A stretch of DNA of 64,000 bases from JBDZVM01 sp040255675 (GCA_040255675.1 JBDZVM010000022.1:1-64000); one strand, 5' to 3'. Counted from the stretch's first letter, positions 52,655 through 61,702 are shown. The notes: generated by a model from the letters alone, not told the origin. Numbers and translations: made by a program.

Positions 52655-54337
52655 TCACTCCCAGTCTTGCGTCGTCCACGCGTGGGCCGTCCACGTCGCC
52701 GATGTCCAGGTCGCGCCGGTCCAGGTCGCGCCTGTCCAGGTCGCGCCGGACCAGTTCGCATTAGTCCATGTCGCGCCGGTCCAGGTCGCGCCGGTCCAGG
52801 TCGCGCCGGACCAGTTCGCATTAGTCCATGTCGCGCCCGTCCACGTCGCGGCGGAGGCTTTCGTGCTTGCCGGCGCGTTGAGAACTGTCGACGACGTTGG
52901 ACTAGAAGCCCCGGCGCTCGGCCAGTTTTGCGTACGGTACTCGGTCGCGGCGTTGAATACCCAGCCCATGTTGAGCTCGCCCGCGCCGGCGTTTTGCTGC
53001 GTGAGGTTCGGCAGCCACATGGCGTGCACCGACAGCGTCGCCTTGACCTGGTCGGGCGTGAGCGAAGGCCGCTGTGAGAGCAGCAGCGCTACCGCGCCAG
53101 AGGTGATTGCCGCGGCTTCCGAGGTGCCGCTGCCGCGCATCAACGCCGAGTTGATCGAACCTCCACCGCTGCCGTATGCCTGGTCGATCGCCGAGCCCTG
53201 CACGCGGGTGCTGACGATGTGTGTCGCGAGGACGCCAAAATCGGGATTACGGGTGCCGTCACCGACGTCGGAGAAACTTGCCACTTTGTCGTCCGACACC
53301 GAAATTGTCGAGCCGGTGTCGACTCCCGCGACAGCGACCACATAGGGGTCGTTGGCCGGTGCCGTCATGCCGACTTGACCGTCGTTTCCGGCTGCGGCGA
53401 CGACCGTGATGCCCGCTTTCCACGCCGCCTCCGCGGCCGCGTCGAGCGGGTCTTGCGTGTAGGGCAGCCCGGAACGTACGCCGAGGCTCAAGTTCATGAC
53501 GCGGATGTTGAGGCCAGGATCGTTGCGATGTTGAACAACCCACCCGATACCCGCGATGACGGCGGATTCCATCGTGGCGCCGCTCGCGTCAGAAACCTTG
53601 ACGCTGACGATGTGCGCGTCGGGTGCTACGCCGAGAAACCTGCCGCTGTTCGCGTCGTACGGCGCCGCGGCGCCGGGATCGCGGCCGGCGATGAGGCCCG
53701 CCATGAAGGTGCCATGACCGAACGTGTCGAGGCCGCGAACGGCGGTGAAGTAACCGGTCGGCGTGAAGTCGGGACCGTAGACGACTTTCCCGGACGCCGA
53801 CAGCGCCGGCACGGGCGCGACGCCAGAGTCGATCAGCGCGACGCCGATGCCTTGGCCGCTGAACCTCGCGTTCCAGTACGCGTTGTAGCCGATGTCGTTC
53901 GACAGCCCGACCGGGCCACCGGCGTCCGTGCCGACGTTGTAGGTCGAGCCTTGCGAGGCCATCGCACGATCGGGTGTGATCGTCGCGATGTCGGGGCTAC
54001 TGGAAAGCCCTTCGACTTCGGATGGCGAGAGCGTGGCCGAGAAGCCGTTGATGATCGAAAGGTCGGCGCCGACTTGGCCTCCGGCCTGGACGACATCGTG
54101 TTTGGCGTCTGAAAGGTTGCCGCTCGCGCGCACGATGTAGGCGTTGCCGGACGGCGAGTTGACGGTCAGTGCCGGCGCGGACGGCGTCGCGCTGGCGATC
54201 GCGCCGCCTGGAAGCATCGCTGCCACGGTAGCGACGGAAAGCGCGCCGAGCCGCGCGGCTCGCTTGAACCTGGCCCAAGTCGCGCCACGCGTTGAACCAT
54301 GTTCCGGGCAGTGAGCGCCGTCTGTGGCTTCTGACAT
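52655..54337 (-). CDS. Secreted subtilase (S8) with C-terminal Trp-rich repeats
   Basis: 560 residues. Signal: basic ARFKRAARLGAL, hydrophobic to GAIASA. Subtilisin triad: Asp in GVALIDSGVAP (near 166), His in DTFGHGTFMAGLIAGR (near 205), Ser in MRGSGTSEAAAITSG (near 402); the oxyanion Asn is in AAAGNDGQ. An inhibitor-like propeptide (residues about 50-130) precedes. The last 65 residues are pentads of the form GATWT/NANWS, encoded by a 60-bp DNA repeat, ending AWTTQDWE. These repeats are probably for surface attachment or a beta-solenoid. The stop is 3 bases from the GGDEF-EAL start, so the two may be co-transcribed. Confidence 0.9.
   Translation of the reverse strand: MSEATDGAHCPEHGSTRGATWARFKRAARLGALSVATVAAMLPGGAIASATPSAPALTVNSPSGNAYIVRASGNLSDAKHDVVQAGGQVGADLSIINGFSATLSPSEVEGLSSSPDIATITPDRAMASQGSTYNVGTDAGGPVGLSNDIGYNAYWNARFSGQGIGVALIDSGVAPVPALSASGKVVYGPDFTPTGYFTAVRGLDTFGHGTFMAGLIAGRDPGAAAPYDANSGRFLGVAPDAHIVSVKVSDASGATMESAVIAGIGWVVQHRNDPGLNIRVMNLSLGVRSGLPYTQDPLDAAAEAAWKAGITVVAAAGNDGQVGMTAPANDPYVVAVAGVDTGSTISVSDDKVASFSDVGDGTRNPDFGVLATHIVSTRVQGSAIDQAYGSGGGSINSALMRGSGTSEAAAITSGAVALLLSQRPSLTPDQVKATLSVHAMWLPNLTQQNAGAGELNMGWVFNAATEYRTQNWPSAGASSPTSSTVLNAPASTKASAATWTGATWTNANWSGATWTGATWTGATWTNANWSGATWTGATWTGATWTSATWTAHAWTTQDWE
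52704..52855 (-). repeat. 60-bp tandem repeat in the subtilase tail
   Basis: A 60-base unit built from 15-base subunits (GTCCAGGTCGCGCCG on the + strand) occurs about two and a half times; the second and third units match over nearly their whole length. In frame, so copy changes would alter the number of Trp pentads without a frameshift. Confidence 0.85.
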
Positions 54338-54487
54338 TGGGCTACGCCTTCCTCACCGAGAGTGATCCAAGTGTTACGCACTGCGACGGTGAGCAACATC
54401 ACCTAAGCGGCCAGATCCGATGACGCCAAGTGGCCTAACTGGTGCTCCACTGAGGATGTCTCGTAACGGACATGCCAGACTTTCCAC

Positions 54488-55282
54488 GTGTTTGCGCAAC
54501 CTGGCAGCGGTTGGCCCGACGACCTCGCTACCTCGAAAACGCCTGTGGCGCAGGAGGTTCAGCAGGTACGAGAGTTGGCCTCGTCGTCGTCCGATATAAG
54601 TGAACTGACGGCGCGTGTGTCGGTGTGTCGGGCTTGTCCGCGATTGGTCGCATGGCGAGAAGAAGTCGCCGACGTGAAGCGCCGGTCGTTCGCCGACGAG
54701 ACCTACTGGGGCCGGCCGGTCACTGGGTGGGGAGATCCGCAAGCCAGCATCGTGCTCGTCGGGCTGGCACCCGCCGCGCATGGCGGCAACCGCACCGGGC
54801 GGATCTTTACCGGCGATCGCAGCGGCGACTGGCTGTTCGCGGCCTTGCACCGAGCCGGGCTGGCCAAGCTACCGACGAGCACGCACGCTGCCGACGGGCA
54901 GCGGCTTCTCGGCGTCCGGGTGGTGTCGGCCGTGCGGTGCGCGCCGCCCGCGAACAAGCCGACCACGGCCGAGCGCGACACCTGCCGGCCATGGCTCGCT
55001 CGCGAACTCGAGCTCCTCGCGCCGACCCTCAAAGTTGCCGTCGTGCTGGGCGGTTTCGGGTGGCAGGCCCTGTTGCCGGTGCTCGCGGACGCCGGTTACG
55101 CGATTCCGCGGCCGGCGCCGCGGTTCGGTCACGGCACGCTCGTGCCGCTCGCCGGCAGCGACGATCGCACGCTCGCGTTGCTCGGCAGTTACCACCCGAG
55201 CCAGCAAAACACGTTCACCGGCAAGCTCACCGAGTCGATGCTCGACAACGTCTTGCGGCAGGCGATCGATCTCGCGAGATAG
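54488..55282 (+). CDS. udgB: Type 5 uracil-DNA glycosylase (UdgB)
   Basis: 264 residues. GLAPAAHGGNRTGRIFTGDRS is the UdgB active-site motif and GSYHPSQQNTFTGKLT the second. Four cysteines for the iron-sulfur cluster include CRACPRL and RCAPP. It removes uracil, and probably hypoxanthine, from DNA. The N-terminal 30 residues are less conserved and the start could be later. It is divergent from the subtilase. Confidence 0.92.
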   Translation: MFAQPGSGWPDDLATSKTPVAQEVQQVRELASSSSDISELTARVSVCRACPRLVAWREEVADVKRRSFADETYWGRPVTGWGDPQASIVLVGLAPAAHGGNRTGRIFTGDRSGDWLFAALHRAGLAKLPTSTHAADGQRLLGVRVVSAVRCAPPANKPTTAERDTCRPWLARELELLAPTLKVAVVLGGFGWQALLPVLADAGYAIPRPAPRFGHGTLVPLAGSDDRTLALLGSYHPSQQNTFTGKLTESMLDNVLRQAIDLAR

Positions 55283-55291
55283 GGTCAAAGT

Positions 55292-56632
55292 ATGACTGCT
55301 GGTTCGGGTCGGCAGCGGCCGCACATCTTGATTGTGGGCGGCGGTTATGTCGGCATGTACACCGCGCTGCGGCTGCAACGAAACCTTCGGCTCGACGAAG
55401 CGAGGGTCACGGTCATCGATCCGCTTTCATACATGACGTACCAGCCTTTCCTGCCGGAGGCGGCCGCGGGCAACCTCGAGCCGCGGCACGTCGTCGTGCC
55501 GCTTCGCGGCGTCTTGCCGCGCACGCAGGTGCTCAACGGCCGCGTTACCGAGATCGAACATGCCCGGCGCGTGGTGACATTCCTGCCTAATGCCGGGCCG
55601 AGCGTTGAAATCTCGTACGACATCTTGGTCGTGGCGGCCGGGTCGGTCGCGCGCACGCTGCCTATTCCGGGGCTGGCCGAAAACGGCATCGGATTCAAGA
55701 CGGTCGGCGAGGCGATTTTCCTGCGTAACCACGTGCTCGCCAAACTCGACATCGCGGCGTCGACGTCCGACCCCGAATTGCGCCGCCGCGCGTTGACGTT
55801 CGTGTTCGTGGGCGGCGGATACGCGGGTGTCGAGGCGTTCGCCGAACTCGAAGACATGGCCCGAGACGCATGCAAGTTCTACGGGACCATCGAACCGAAA
55901 GACATGCGGTGGGTGCTGGTCGAGGCGACCGATCGCATCTTGCCCGAGGTAAGCCGCGACATGGGCGAATACACGGTGCGCGAACTGCGCGGCCGCGGCA
56001 TGGAAGTTCGGCTCCGTACACGGCTCAACTCCGCGGCCGACAAGCACATCGTGCTCTCGGACGGCGAAGAATTCGACGCCGACACCCTGGTCTGGACGGC
56101 GGGCGTGAAGCCGAATCCGATCGTCACGCAAAGCGACCTGCCGGTCGACGACAAGGGTCGTGTCCGCTGTACCGAATACTTGACGGTCGCCGGCGTCGAA
56201 GACGCGTGGGCGGCCGGCGACAGCGCCGCGATCCCCGACGTCACGCGTCCCGGCACGTTTTGCGGCCCGAGCGCCCAGCACGCGGTTCGTCAGGCCAAGC
56301 TTCTCGGCGACAACATCGCGGCCGTCTTGCGCGGCAACAAACCCCGCGAATATCGGCATTCTTACGCGGGCTCAGTTGCCAGCCTCGGCCTGCACAAGGG
56401 GGTCGCGCAGATCTACGGTTTCAAATTCCGTGGCTTCGTCGCCTGGTTCATGCACCGCACTTACCACGTCTCGCGCGTGCCCACGTTCAACCGTAAGGTG
56501 CGCGTGATTGCCGACTGGACCCTCGGATTGTTCTTCCGCCGCGAGATCGTGTCACTCGGCGCGTTGCAGAATCCGCGTGAAGAATTCGAGATGGCGGCGC
56601 GACCTCCGTTACCCTCGCGTGAGGGTCGCTGA
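55292..56632 (+). CDS. ndh: Type II NADH dehydrogenase
   Basis: 446 residues. Two nucleotide folds: FAD in HILIVGGGYVGMYTALRLQ (near 12-30) and NADH in FVFVGGGYAGVEAFAELED (near 170), with AAGDSAAIPDV and GPSAQHAVRQAK. It oxidises NADH and reduces menaquinone at the membrane without pumping protons. The C-terminal amphipathic region (FKFRGFVAWFMHRTYHV) would sit on the membrane. It starts 9 bases after udgB. Confidence 0.93.
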   Translation: MTAGSGRQRPHILIVGGGYVGMYTALRLQRNLRLDEARVTVIDPLSYMTYQPFLPEAAAGNLEPRHVVVPLRGVLPRTQVLNGRVTEIEHARRVVTFLPNAGPSVEISYDILVVAAGSVARTLPIPGLAENGIGFKTVGEAIFLRNHVLAKLDIAASTSDPELRRRALTFVFVGGGYAGVEAFAELEDMARDACKFYGTIEPKDMRWVLVEATDRILPEVSRDMGEYTVRELRGRGMEVRLRTRLNSAADKHIVLSDGEEFDADTLVWTAGVKPNPIVTQSDLPVDDKGRVRCTEYLTVAGVEDAWAAGDSAAIPDVTRPGTFCGPSAQHAVRQAKLLGDNIAAVLRGNKPREYRHSYAGSVASLGLHKGVAQIYGFKFRGFVAWFMHRTYHVSRVPTFNRKVRVIADWTLGLFFRREIVSLGALQNPREEFEMAARPPLPSREGR

Positions 56633-56680
56633 CCGTTCTCGGCGCTAGCACGCCGCGCCGTTCCGCCGTCCCTATCGAAT

Positions 56681-56754
56681 GCCCCCGTAGCCCAATAGGC
56701 AGAGGCGAGCCCCTTAAAAGGGTTTCAGTGTCGGTTCGAGTCCGACCGGGGGCA
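56681..56754 (+). tRNA. tRNA, anticodon TAA (Leu) with a short variable loop
   Basis: Acceptor stem GCCCCCG/CGGGGGC, D-stem GCC/GGC (loop with GG), anticodon stem AGCCC/GGGTT (one G-T pair) with loop CTTAAAA, giving TAA at 56715-56717, variable loop TCAGT (5 bases), T-stem GTCGG/CCGAC with TTCGAGT, discriminator A. No CCA is encoded. Bacterial tRNA-Leu normally has a long variable arm; this one has a class I layout. Decoding of UUA is inferred from the anticodon. Confidence 0.85.
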
Positions 56755-56785
56755 CTCGCCCTCGACCTTGACGCCGCGCATCTCG

Positions 56786-57013
56786 CTACGACCGACCGGC
56801 GACGCGACGCCTTTCATGTTCACGCACGATCGCGCTCGCGTAGCCGTGCGGCAAATTGTGCTCGTCGGAAAGCCAGTTCACGCGTTCGTCGAACCGGGAA
56901 AAGCTTGGACCTCGATCTATCTCGTGAAACCACTCCGAAAGCCCTCGACCGGTGACCTGCGGCACTCGCTCGACCAGGTTGCGGTGGGTCTCTTCCGACT
57001 GGTTCGACGTCAT
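56786..57013 (-). CDS. DUF4287 family protein
   Basis: 75 residues. Resembles DUF4287 in GLSEWFHEIDRGPSFSRFDERV and WLSDEHNLPHGYASAIVREH, the family's helix pair around an EHxLxHGxA motif. ATG 57013 has GGGAGG 6 bases upstream. Function unknown; relatives are short stand-alone cytoplasmic proteins. It lies head-on to the tRNA. The open frame on the other strand over the same bases is rejected. Confidence 0.75.
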   Translation of the reverse strand: MTSNQSEETHRNLVERVPQVTGRGLSEWFHEIDRGPSFSRFDERVNWLSDEHNLPHGYASAIVREHERRRVAGRS

Positions 57014-57140
57014 GGGGTGCCTCCCGGCTCGGGTGCGGTCACAGGTCCATAACGGCCAGGGTGCCTGAGGCGGCAGCTTTCGGCAACCCCTACCGGCGTG
57101 TCACGGCGCACAATGCGGATCGCGATGGTTTTCGCCGTCC

Positions 57141-57587
57141 GTGTCGGATCTTTTTGCCGTTCGCTCTACGCGCCGGGTAGTCGCCGATGTGGTCGCGCGA
57201 TACGGTGCGGCGGTGGACGACCTCGCCGCTTGCCTCGATCGAGTGGTGTCGATGCTGCGCACGATGTCGGCGGGCAAGCTGGGCACGCCGTTGTCGGGCC
57301 CGGTCGAGACGCGAGCGGACGCCGGTCGACTGCTCGCCGCCGTGCTCGCGCGCGCATGCCAAGGCATCGAGGACGCCGACGCGCCCGAGTGCCCAGCCTG
57401 GCGGGTCGTGCCGAGACTCGCCGACCTCGCGATCGGCGACCAGGTGAGCGTGCTGGCCAATGACCTTTCTCGGGCGACGGCGGGGGCCTCGGGCGAAGTC
57501 TGGACGCCGGAAGGGCGGGCGCCGCTCGGTGACGTCCTGCGCGACGTCGCCGCCACCGCCGACGAGGTGCGCCGCCTCCTCGCGTGA
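57141..57587 (+). CDS. Hypothetical helical protein
   Basis: Up to 148 residues, almost all helix-forming, with no motif I recognise (VADVVARYGAAVDDLAACLDR, ACQGIEDADAPECPAW, DVAATADEVRRLLA). GTG 57141 lacks a clear ribosome binding site and the true start may be later. It has the codon use of its neighbours and precedes the hairpin repeat and the CBS gene on the same strand. Coding potential is likely but function is unknown. Confidence 0.6.
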   Translation: MSDLFAVRSTRRVVADVVARYGAAVDDLAACLDRVVSMLRTMSAGKLGTPLSGPVETRADAGRLLAAVLARACQGIEDADAPECPAWRVVPRLADLAIGDQVSVLANDLSRATAGASGEVWTPEGRAPLGDVLRDVAATADEVRRLLA

Positions 57588-57611
57588 GCGCGCCGCCACC
57601 ACCTTCTTGCA

Positions 57612-57661
57612 TGATCGCGAAGACTTTTCGGCACCTATGCGGGTAAGAGTCTTCGCGATCA
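57612..57661. repeat. Intergenic hairpin repeat, copy 2
   Basis: TGATCGCGAAGACTTTT ... AAGAGTCTTCGCGATCA with loop CGGCACCTATGCGGGT. Near-identical arms to copy 1; two mismatches near the loop. It lies 24 bases before the CBS gene start. Confidence 0.85.
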
Positions 57662-57685
57662 CGGCGAATCGTTAGGCTCGCGAGT

Positions 57686-59050
57686 ATGGACGTTCATGAC
57701 AGCGTCATCGAACTGGTCGGCGACACCCCGCTCGTGCGGTTGTCGCGGGTGGTGCCGCCGGGCGGCGCGCAACTGCTCGCGAAGCTCGAGTACCTCAACC
57801 CCGGCGGGTCGGTGAAAGACCGCATCGCGCTGCGCATGGTCGAAACGGCCGAGCGAAGTGGAGCCTTGAAGCCCGGTGGCACGATCGTCGAGCCGACGTC
57901 AGGCAATACCGGGGTGGGGCTCGCGATCGTGGCCGCTTTGAAGGGATATCGCTGCGTTTTCGTCATGCCCGACAAGATGAGCGCCGAGAAAATCAACGTC
58001 TTGAAGGCCTACGGCGCCGAAGTCGTGGTGTGCCCGACGGCGGTCGCGCCCGAGCATCCCGACTCTTATTATTCCGTTTCCGATCGGCTCGTCAAAGAAA
58101 TCGACGGATCCTGGAAGCCCGACCAGTACAGCAATTCAGATAACCCGCGCTCGCATTACGAGACGACCGGCCCGGAATTGTGGCGCCAAACCGACGGCCG
58201 AATCAATGCTTTCGTGGCGGGCATCGGCACCGGCGGAACGATCAGTGGCACCGGCCGCTATTTGAAGGAAGCATCCGGTGGCCGGGTGCGCGTGGTCGGC
58301 GCCGACCCGGAGGGCTCGGTCTATTCGGGGGGTACGGGCCGGCCGTACTTGGTCGAAGGCGTCGGCGAAGACTTCTGGCCCACCACGTACGACCGCTCGA
58401 TCTGCGACCTCGTGGTGCCGGTCTCCGACAAAGATTCGTTCCTGATGACACGCCGGCTCGCGCGCGAAGAAGGAATCCTCGTCGGCGGTTCGAGTGGTAT
58501 GGCCGTCGTCGCGGCGGTCACTATCGCGAAACAGATGAGCCCGGACGACGTCGTCGTCGTGTTGCTGCCCGATTCAGGCCGCGGCTATTTGTCGAAGATT
58601 TTCAACGACGAATGGATGACGGGGTACGGATTCCTGTCAGCGAAAGGCGACGTCACGGTTGCCGATGTGCTCTCGCGTAAAGGGCGCCGTCTGCCCGAAC
58701 TCGTGCACCTGCATCCGAACGAGACGGTGCGCGAGGCTATCGACGTCCTGCGCGAATACGGTGTTTCGCAGGTGCCGGTCGTGCGCGCCGAGCCGCCGGT
58801 GATGACGGCTGAGGTGGTCGGCTCGGTGGTCGAGCGAGACCTGCTCGACGCGCTTTTTTCCGGCAAGGCAGCGCTTTCCGACCGGCTTGAGACGCACATG
58901 TCGCCGCCGATTCCGTTGGTGGGCGGCGGCGAGCCGGTGTCGGCCGCGCTGGCCGCGCTCGAGACTGCTGGCGCCGCCCTCGTCTTGATCGACGGAAAAC
59001 CGACGGGTGTGCTCACACGCCAAGATTTGCTGGGATTCTTGGCCCGCTGA
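57686..59050 (+). CDS. Cystathionine beta-synthase
   Basis: 454 residues. PLP fold of the cysteine-synthase family: PLP lysine in GGSVKDRIAL near 45, TSGNTGVGLA, phosphate loop GIGTGGTISG, and serine-site GGSSGMA. Two CBS domains in the C-terminal 125 residues (ADVLSRKGRRLPELV... and LETHMSPPIPLV...), which in this family bind a regulatory adenosyl ligand. Condenses serine and homocysteine to cystathionine (transsulfuration). With cystathionine gamma-synthase at 61703 it forms part of a sulfur amino-acid set in this stretch. Confidence 0.93.
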   Translation: MDVHDSVIELVGDTPLVRLSRVVPPGGAQLLAKLEYLNPGGSVKDRIALRMVETAERSGALKPGGTIVEPTSGNTGVGLAIVAALKGYRCVFVMPDKMSAEKINVLKAYGAEVVVCPTAVAPEHPDSYYSVSDRLVKEIDGSWKPDQYSNSDNPRSHYETTGPELWRQTDGRINAFVAGIGTGGTISGTGRYLKEASGGRVRVVGADPEGSVYSGGTGRPYLVEGVGEDFWPTTYDRSICDLVVPVSDKDSFLMTRRLAREEGILVGGSSGMAVVAAVTIAKQMSPDDVVVVLLPDSGRGYLSKIFNDEWMTGYGFLSAKGDVTVADVLSRKGRRLPELVHLHPNETVREAIDVLREYGVSQVPVVRAEPPVMTAEVVGSVVERDLLDALFSGKAALSDRLETHMSPPIPLVGGGEPVSAALAALETAGAALVLIDGKPTGVLTRQDLLGFLAR

Positions 59051-59057
59051 GCTTACG

Positions 59058-59954
59058 TCAATGAGTCTCGGGCGGGTGGGTCGACCGGCCCGGCCGCGAT
59101 TCACTGAATCGAGACGACGGTGTCGATGGTGCCCGGTTCGACGTCGTGGTGGGGTACGGTGCCGCGGGCTCGGAGACGTCGGTGCGGGCAGGCTCCTCGC
59201 CTGGCACGGTCGGATGCAGGTACCCATGCAAGCCAGCGGCGAGCGCGCCCCCAATCAACGGAGCGATGATGAAAAGCCATAGCTGGCTGAGCGCCGGCCC
59301 GGTGGCGATGAGAGCCGGTCCCAAACTTCGCGCCGGGTTGACCGATGTGCCGGTAAGGGGTACGCCCACAAGGTGAACCGTCGCCAGTGCAAGGCCGATC
59401 GCCACGCCCGCAACCTGGGGTGCCGCGCCGCTACGGGTGACGTTGAGGACGACGAAGACGAACAACGCGGTCAAGATGAGTTCGGCGCCGAACGCACCCC
59501 AGCCGTTGATTCCGATGATCGACTGTTGGCCGAACCCGTTCGCTCCCAGACCGTTGTCGGATCGGGAGTAGTTGTCCGCGGAAGCCACGATGCCCCAAAG
59601 CACCAGTGCGCCGACGATCCCGCCGAGGAACTGCGCGATCCAATAGCCAATAGCTTCGCTCAGGCTGATGCGTCTTGCCGCCAGAAAGCCCATGGTCACA
59701 GCAGGGTTGATGTGGCAACCTGAAATCGGCCCGAGCGCGTACGCGAGGATCATCATCACGAGGCCAAACGCGAACGCGGTCGCCACAACGCCGGCCGCGA
59801 CGGTGTTGCCGGTGAGACCGATGCCGAACGACGCGGTCGCCACCCCCACCCCGCAAAACACCAGCAACGCGGTGCCTATGAACTCCGCGATGAGCTTGTT
59901 TTGGCCCGTGCGCCCCATGGCGCGCATCTCGGCCACAAGCTGGTTCTCAGCCAT
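59058..59954 (-). CDS. aqpZ: Aquaporin
   Basis: 298 residues. Six membrane helices and the two half-helix motifs HINPAVTMGF and SVNPARSLGP; the selectivity filter appears to be Phe/His/Thr/Arg-like (AqpZ type). A disordered Pro/Thr/Ser tail of about 45 residues follows the last helix, longer than in typical AqpZ. Water channel by family. Confidence 0.92.
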   Translation of the reverse strand: MAENQLVAEMRAMGRTGQNKLIAEFIGTALLVFCGVGVATASFGIGLTGNTVAAGVVATAFAFGLVMMILAYALGPISGCHINPAVTMGFLAARRISLSEAIGYWIAQFLGGIVGALVLWGIVASADNYSRSDNGLGANGFGQQSIIGINGWGAFGAELILTALFVFVVLNVTRSGAAPQVAGVAIGLALATVHLVGVPLTGTSVNPARSLGPALIATGPALSQLWLFIIAPLIGGALAAGLHGYLHPTVPGEEPARTDVSEPAAPYPTTTSNRAPSTPSSRFSESRPGRSTHPPETH

Positions 59955-60103
59955 AACCTTCCCCTATCCCGCGGCACCGGCGGTGCTTCCCGCATCCGCC
60001 GGTGATTGCCCGCCAAGGACGCCGGCGAAACGAGCTGGCGTTCAAGGTTTGCCGCTAGCGCGTGGAGGCCACCTGAGTCCGCGGTCGGTCGCCCGTTGGG
60101 GGG

Positions 60104-60766
60104 CTACTCGGCGCCCAGACCCACGACCCCGACCGGGCAGGAGACGCCGGTGCCGGCGATGCCGCAGTAGCCATTCGGCACCTTGTGCAGATATTGCTGG
60201 TGGTAATCCTCGGCGTAGTAGAACGGGCCGGCAGGTGCGATCTCCGTCGTGATCGCGCCATAGCCTTTCTCGTGCAGCCGCTTTTCGTAGACCAGCTTCG
60301 TTTCCTCGGCGGCGGCGCGCTGTTCGTCGCCTACGTAGTAGATCGCCGAGCGGTATTGCGTGCCGACGTCGTTGCCCTGGCGCATGCCTTGGGTCGGGTC
60401 GTGCGACTCCCAAAAGACCTTCAACAGGTCGCGGTAGCTGAGGATTTTCGGATCGAACACGACCTGCACGACCTCCGCGTGGCCGGTCATGCCTGTGCAG
60501 ACTTCTTCGTACGTGGGGTTAGGGGTGTGGCCGCCGGCGTAGCCGGCGGCCGTCGACCAGACACCGCCGGTCTTCCAGAAGATGCGCTCGGCGCCCCAAA
60601 AACACCCCATGCCGAAGATGGCGACTTCCAAGCCGTCAGGAAACGGCGGCTCGAGAGGGTTGCCCAAGACGGCATGTTGTGGCGACAGCGCGAAGGCGCG
60701 ATGCGCCCGCCCCGGCAACGCCTGCTCGGCACTCGGCATGGACGACGGTCGGCTGAACAAACCCAT
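60104..60766 (-). CDS. msrA: Peptide methionine sulfoxide reductase MsrA
   Basis: 220 residues from ATG 60766. Active-site Cys in FGMGCFWGAERIF near 51; YAGGHTPNPTYEEVCTG, EVVQVVFDP, DPTQGMRQGND and YCGIAGTG.SC complete the family. Reduces methionine-S-sulfoxide in proteins. The N-terminal 40-residue extension is typical of actinobacterial MsrA. Confidence 0.95.
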   Translation of the reverse strand: MGLFSRPSSMPSAEQALPGRAHRAFALSPQHAVLGNPLEPPFPDGLEVAIFGMGCFWGAERIFWKTGGVWSTAAGYAGGHTPNPTYEEVCTGMTGHAEVVQVVFDPKILSYRDLLKVFWESHDPTQGMRQGNDVGTQYRSAIYYVGDEQRAAAEETKLVYEKRLHEKGYGAITTEIAPAGPFYYAEDYHQQYLHKVPNGYCGIAGTGVSCPVGVVGLGAE

Positions 60767-60818
60767 GAGCCGACGGTACCGCGCGCTCGGCGGGCGCTCC
60801 ACAAACGCCACAAACGCC

Positions 60819-60870
60819 GTGATCACGAAGACTTTTTGGCACCTATGAGGGTAGGAGTCTTCGCGATCAC
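60819..60870. repeat. Intergenic hairpin repeat, copy 3
   Basis: GTGATCACGAAGACTTTT ... AGGAGTCTTCGCGATCAC with loop containing GGCACCTATGAGGGT. Between msrA and the MscS-like gene. One arm differs from copy 1 by one base. Confidence 0.85.
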
Positions 60871-60913
60871 GGGGAAGGGAGCGGCGCGATCATGGGGAGG
60901 ATCGCGGGCGCGA

Positions 60914-61618
60914 TCACAGGGTGGTGGGCGGTGGGGATGGTCGCTCCCGGCGTCCGCTGCCGGCGTTGAGCACGGCCGCGTTCGGGAACAGCATCGGGCC
61001 TTCGGTGGTGTCCATGCTCGTGAACATCAAACTGATGCCGGTGACTTCACCGTCGTACTGGCCGCCCAGCCCCCCGGCGCGCAGCGTGATGTAGTCGCCT
61101 ACGACGAACGGGCGGGCCACCAACAAGACGATGCCCGCGATCGCGTTGCTCAGCGACTGTTGCGCGGCCAGGCCGATCACCACGCTGACGACCGCACCCG
61201 ACAGCAGCACGCTTTGGATCTTCACCGCCATCAAACCGAGCACGGTGATGACGACCAGCAGGTATCCGAGGATCAGCACGGTGAGCCGCAACGCGTTCGC
61301 GCCCGCGGGGCTGCCGCGCAGCCGCACAAGGCGGGCGACTTCGCTCGCGATCAACTGGATGCAGATCACACCGGCGACGAAGCACACGGCGATTGCCACC
61401 CACGAGCCGAGCTGGTGAGCGGTGTAGTTCTCGGTACGCGGCACACCGTCGTGTACGACGACGTGCTTGGCGTGAATGCCGCCCAGCGCGACCGCCGCCG
61501 CCGCGGCGGCAAAGAAGAGAACGGCGGCCACCACCGCGCGCCGAAACTTCGGGTGAACGATGATCTCCTTGGCTTCGGAGAGGGCGGTCGTAGCCACCGG
61601 TCCGCGACGCCACGTCAC
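60914..61618 (-). CDS. MscS-like mechanosensitive channel, short form
   Basis: 234 residues. GTG 61618 has AAGGAG 7 bases upstream. Four membrane helices and the MscS pore motif in SNAIAGIVLLVARPFVVGDYITLRAGG, followed by a beta-domain start (VTGISLMFTSMDTTEGPMLFPNAAVLN). It then ends where larger MscS proteins have a longer vestibule. Longer open frames over this stretch on the same strand overlap metB in shadow and are not real. Confidence 0.85.
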   Translation of the reverse strand: MTWRRGPVATTALSEAKEIIVHPKFRRAVVAAVLFFAAAAAAVALGGIHAKHVVVHDGVPRTENYTAHQLGSWVAIAVCFVAGVICIQLIASEVARLVRLRGSPAGANALRLTVLILGYLLVVITVLGLMAVKIQSVLLSGAVVSVVIGLAAQQSLSNAIAGIVLLVARPFVVGDYITLRAGGLGGQYDGEVTGISLMFTSMDTTEGPMLFPNAAVLNAGSGRRERPSPPPTTL

Positions 61619-61702
61619 GAGTCGCTCCTTCGCTCGAGTTCGGTGCAAAACTAGCGGCTCCAGGGCTGCGGATCGGGGAGGCGGGTCGATAACCTCGTCA
61701 CC

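Noticed and set aside
52704..52855. CRISPR-like array
   Set aside because: The 15- and 60-base repeats are contiguous without unique spacers and are in frame in a protein gene.
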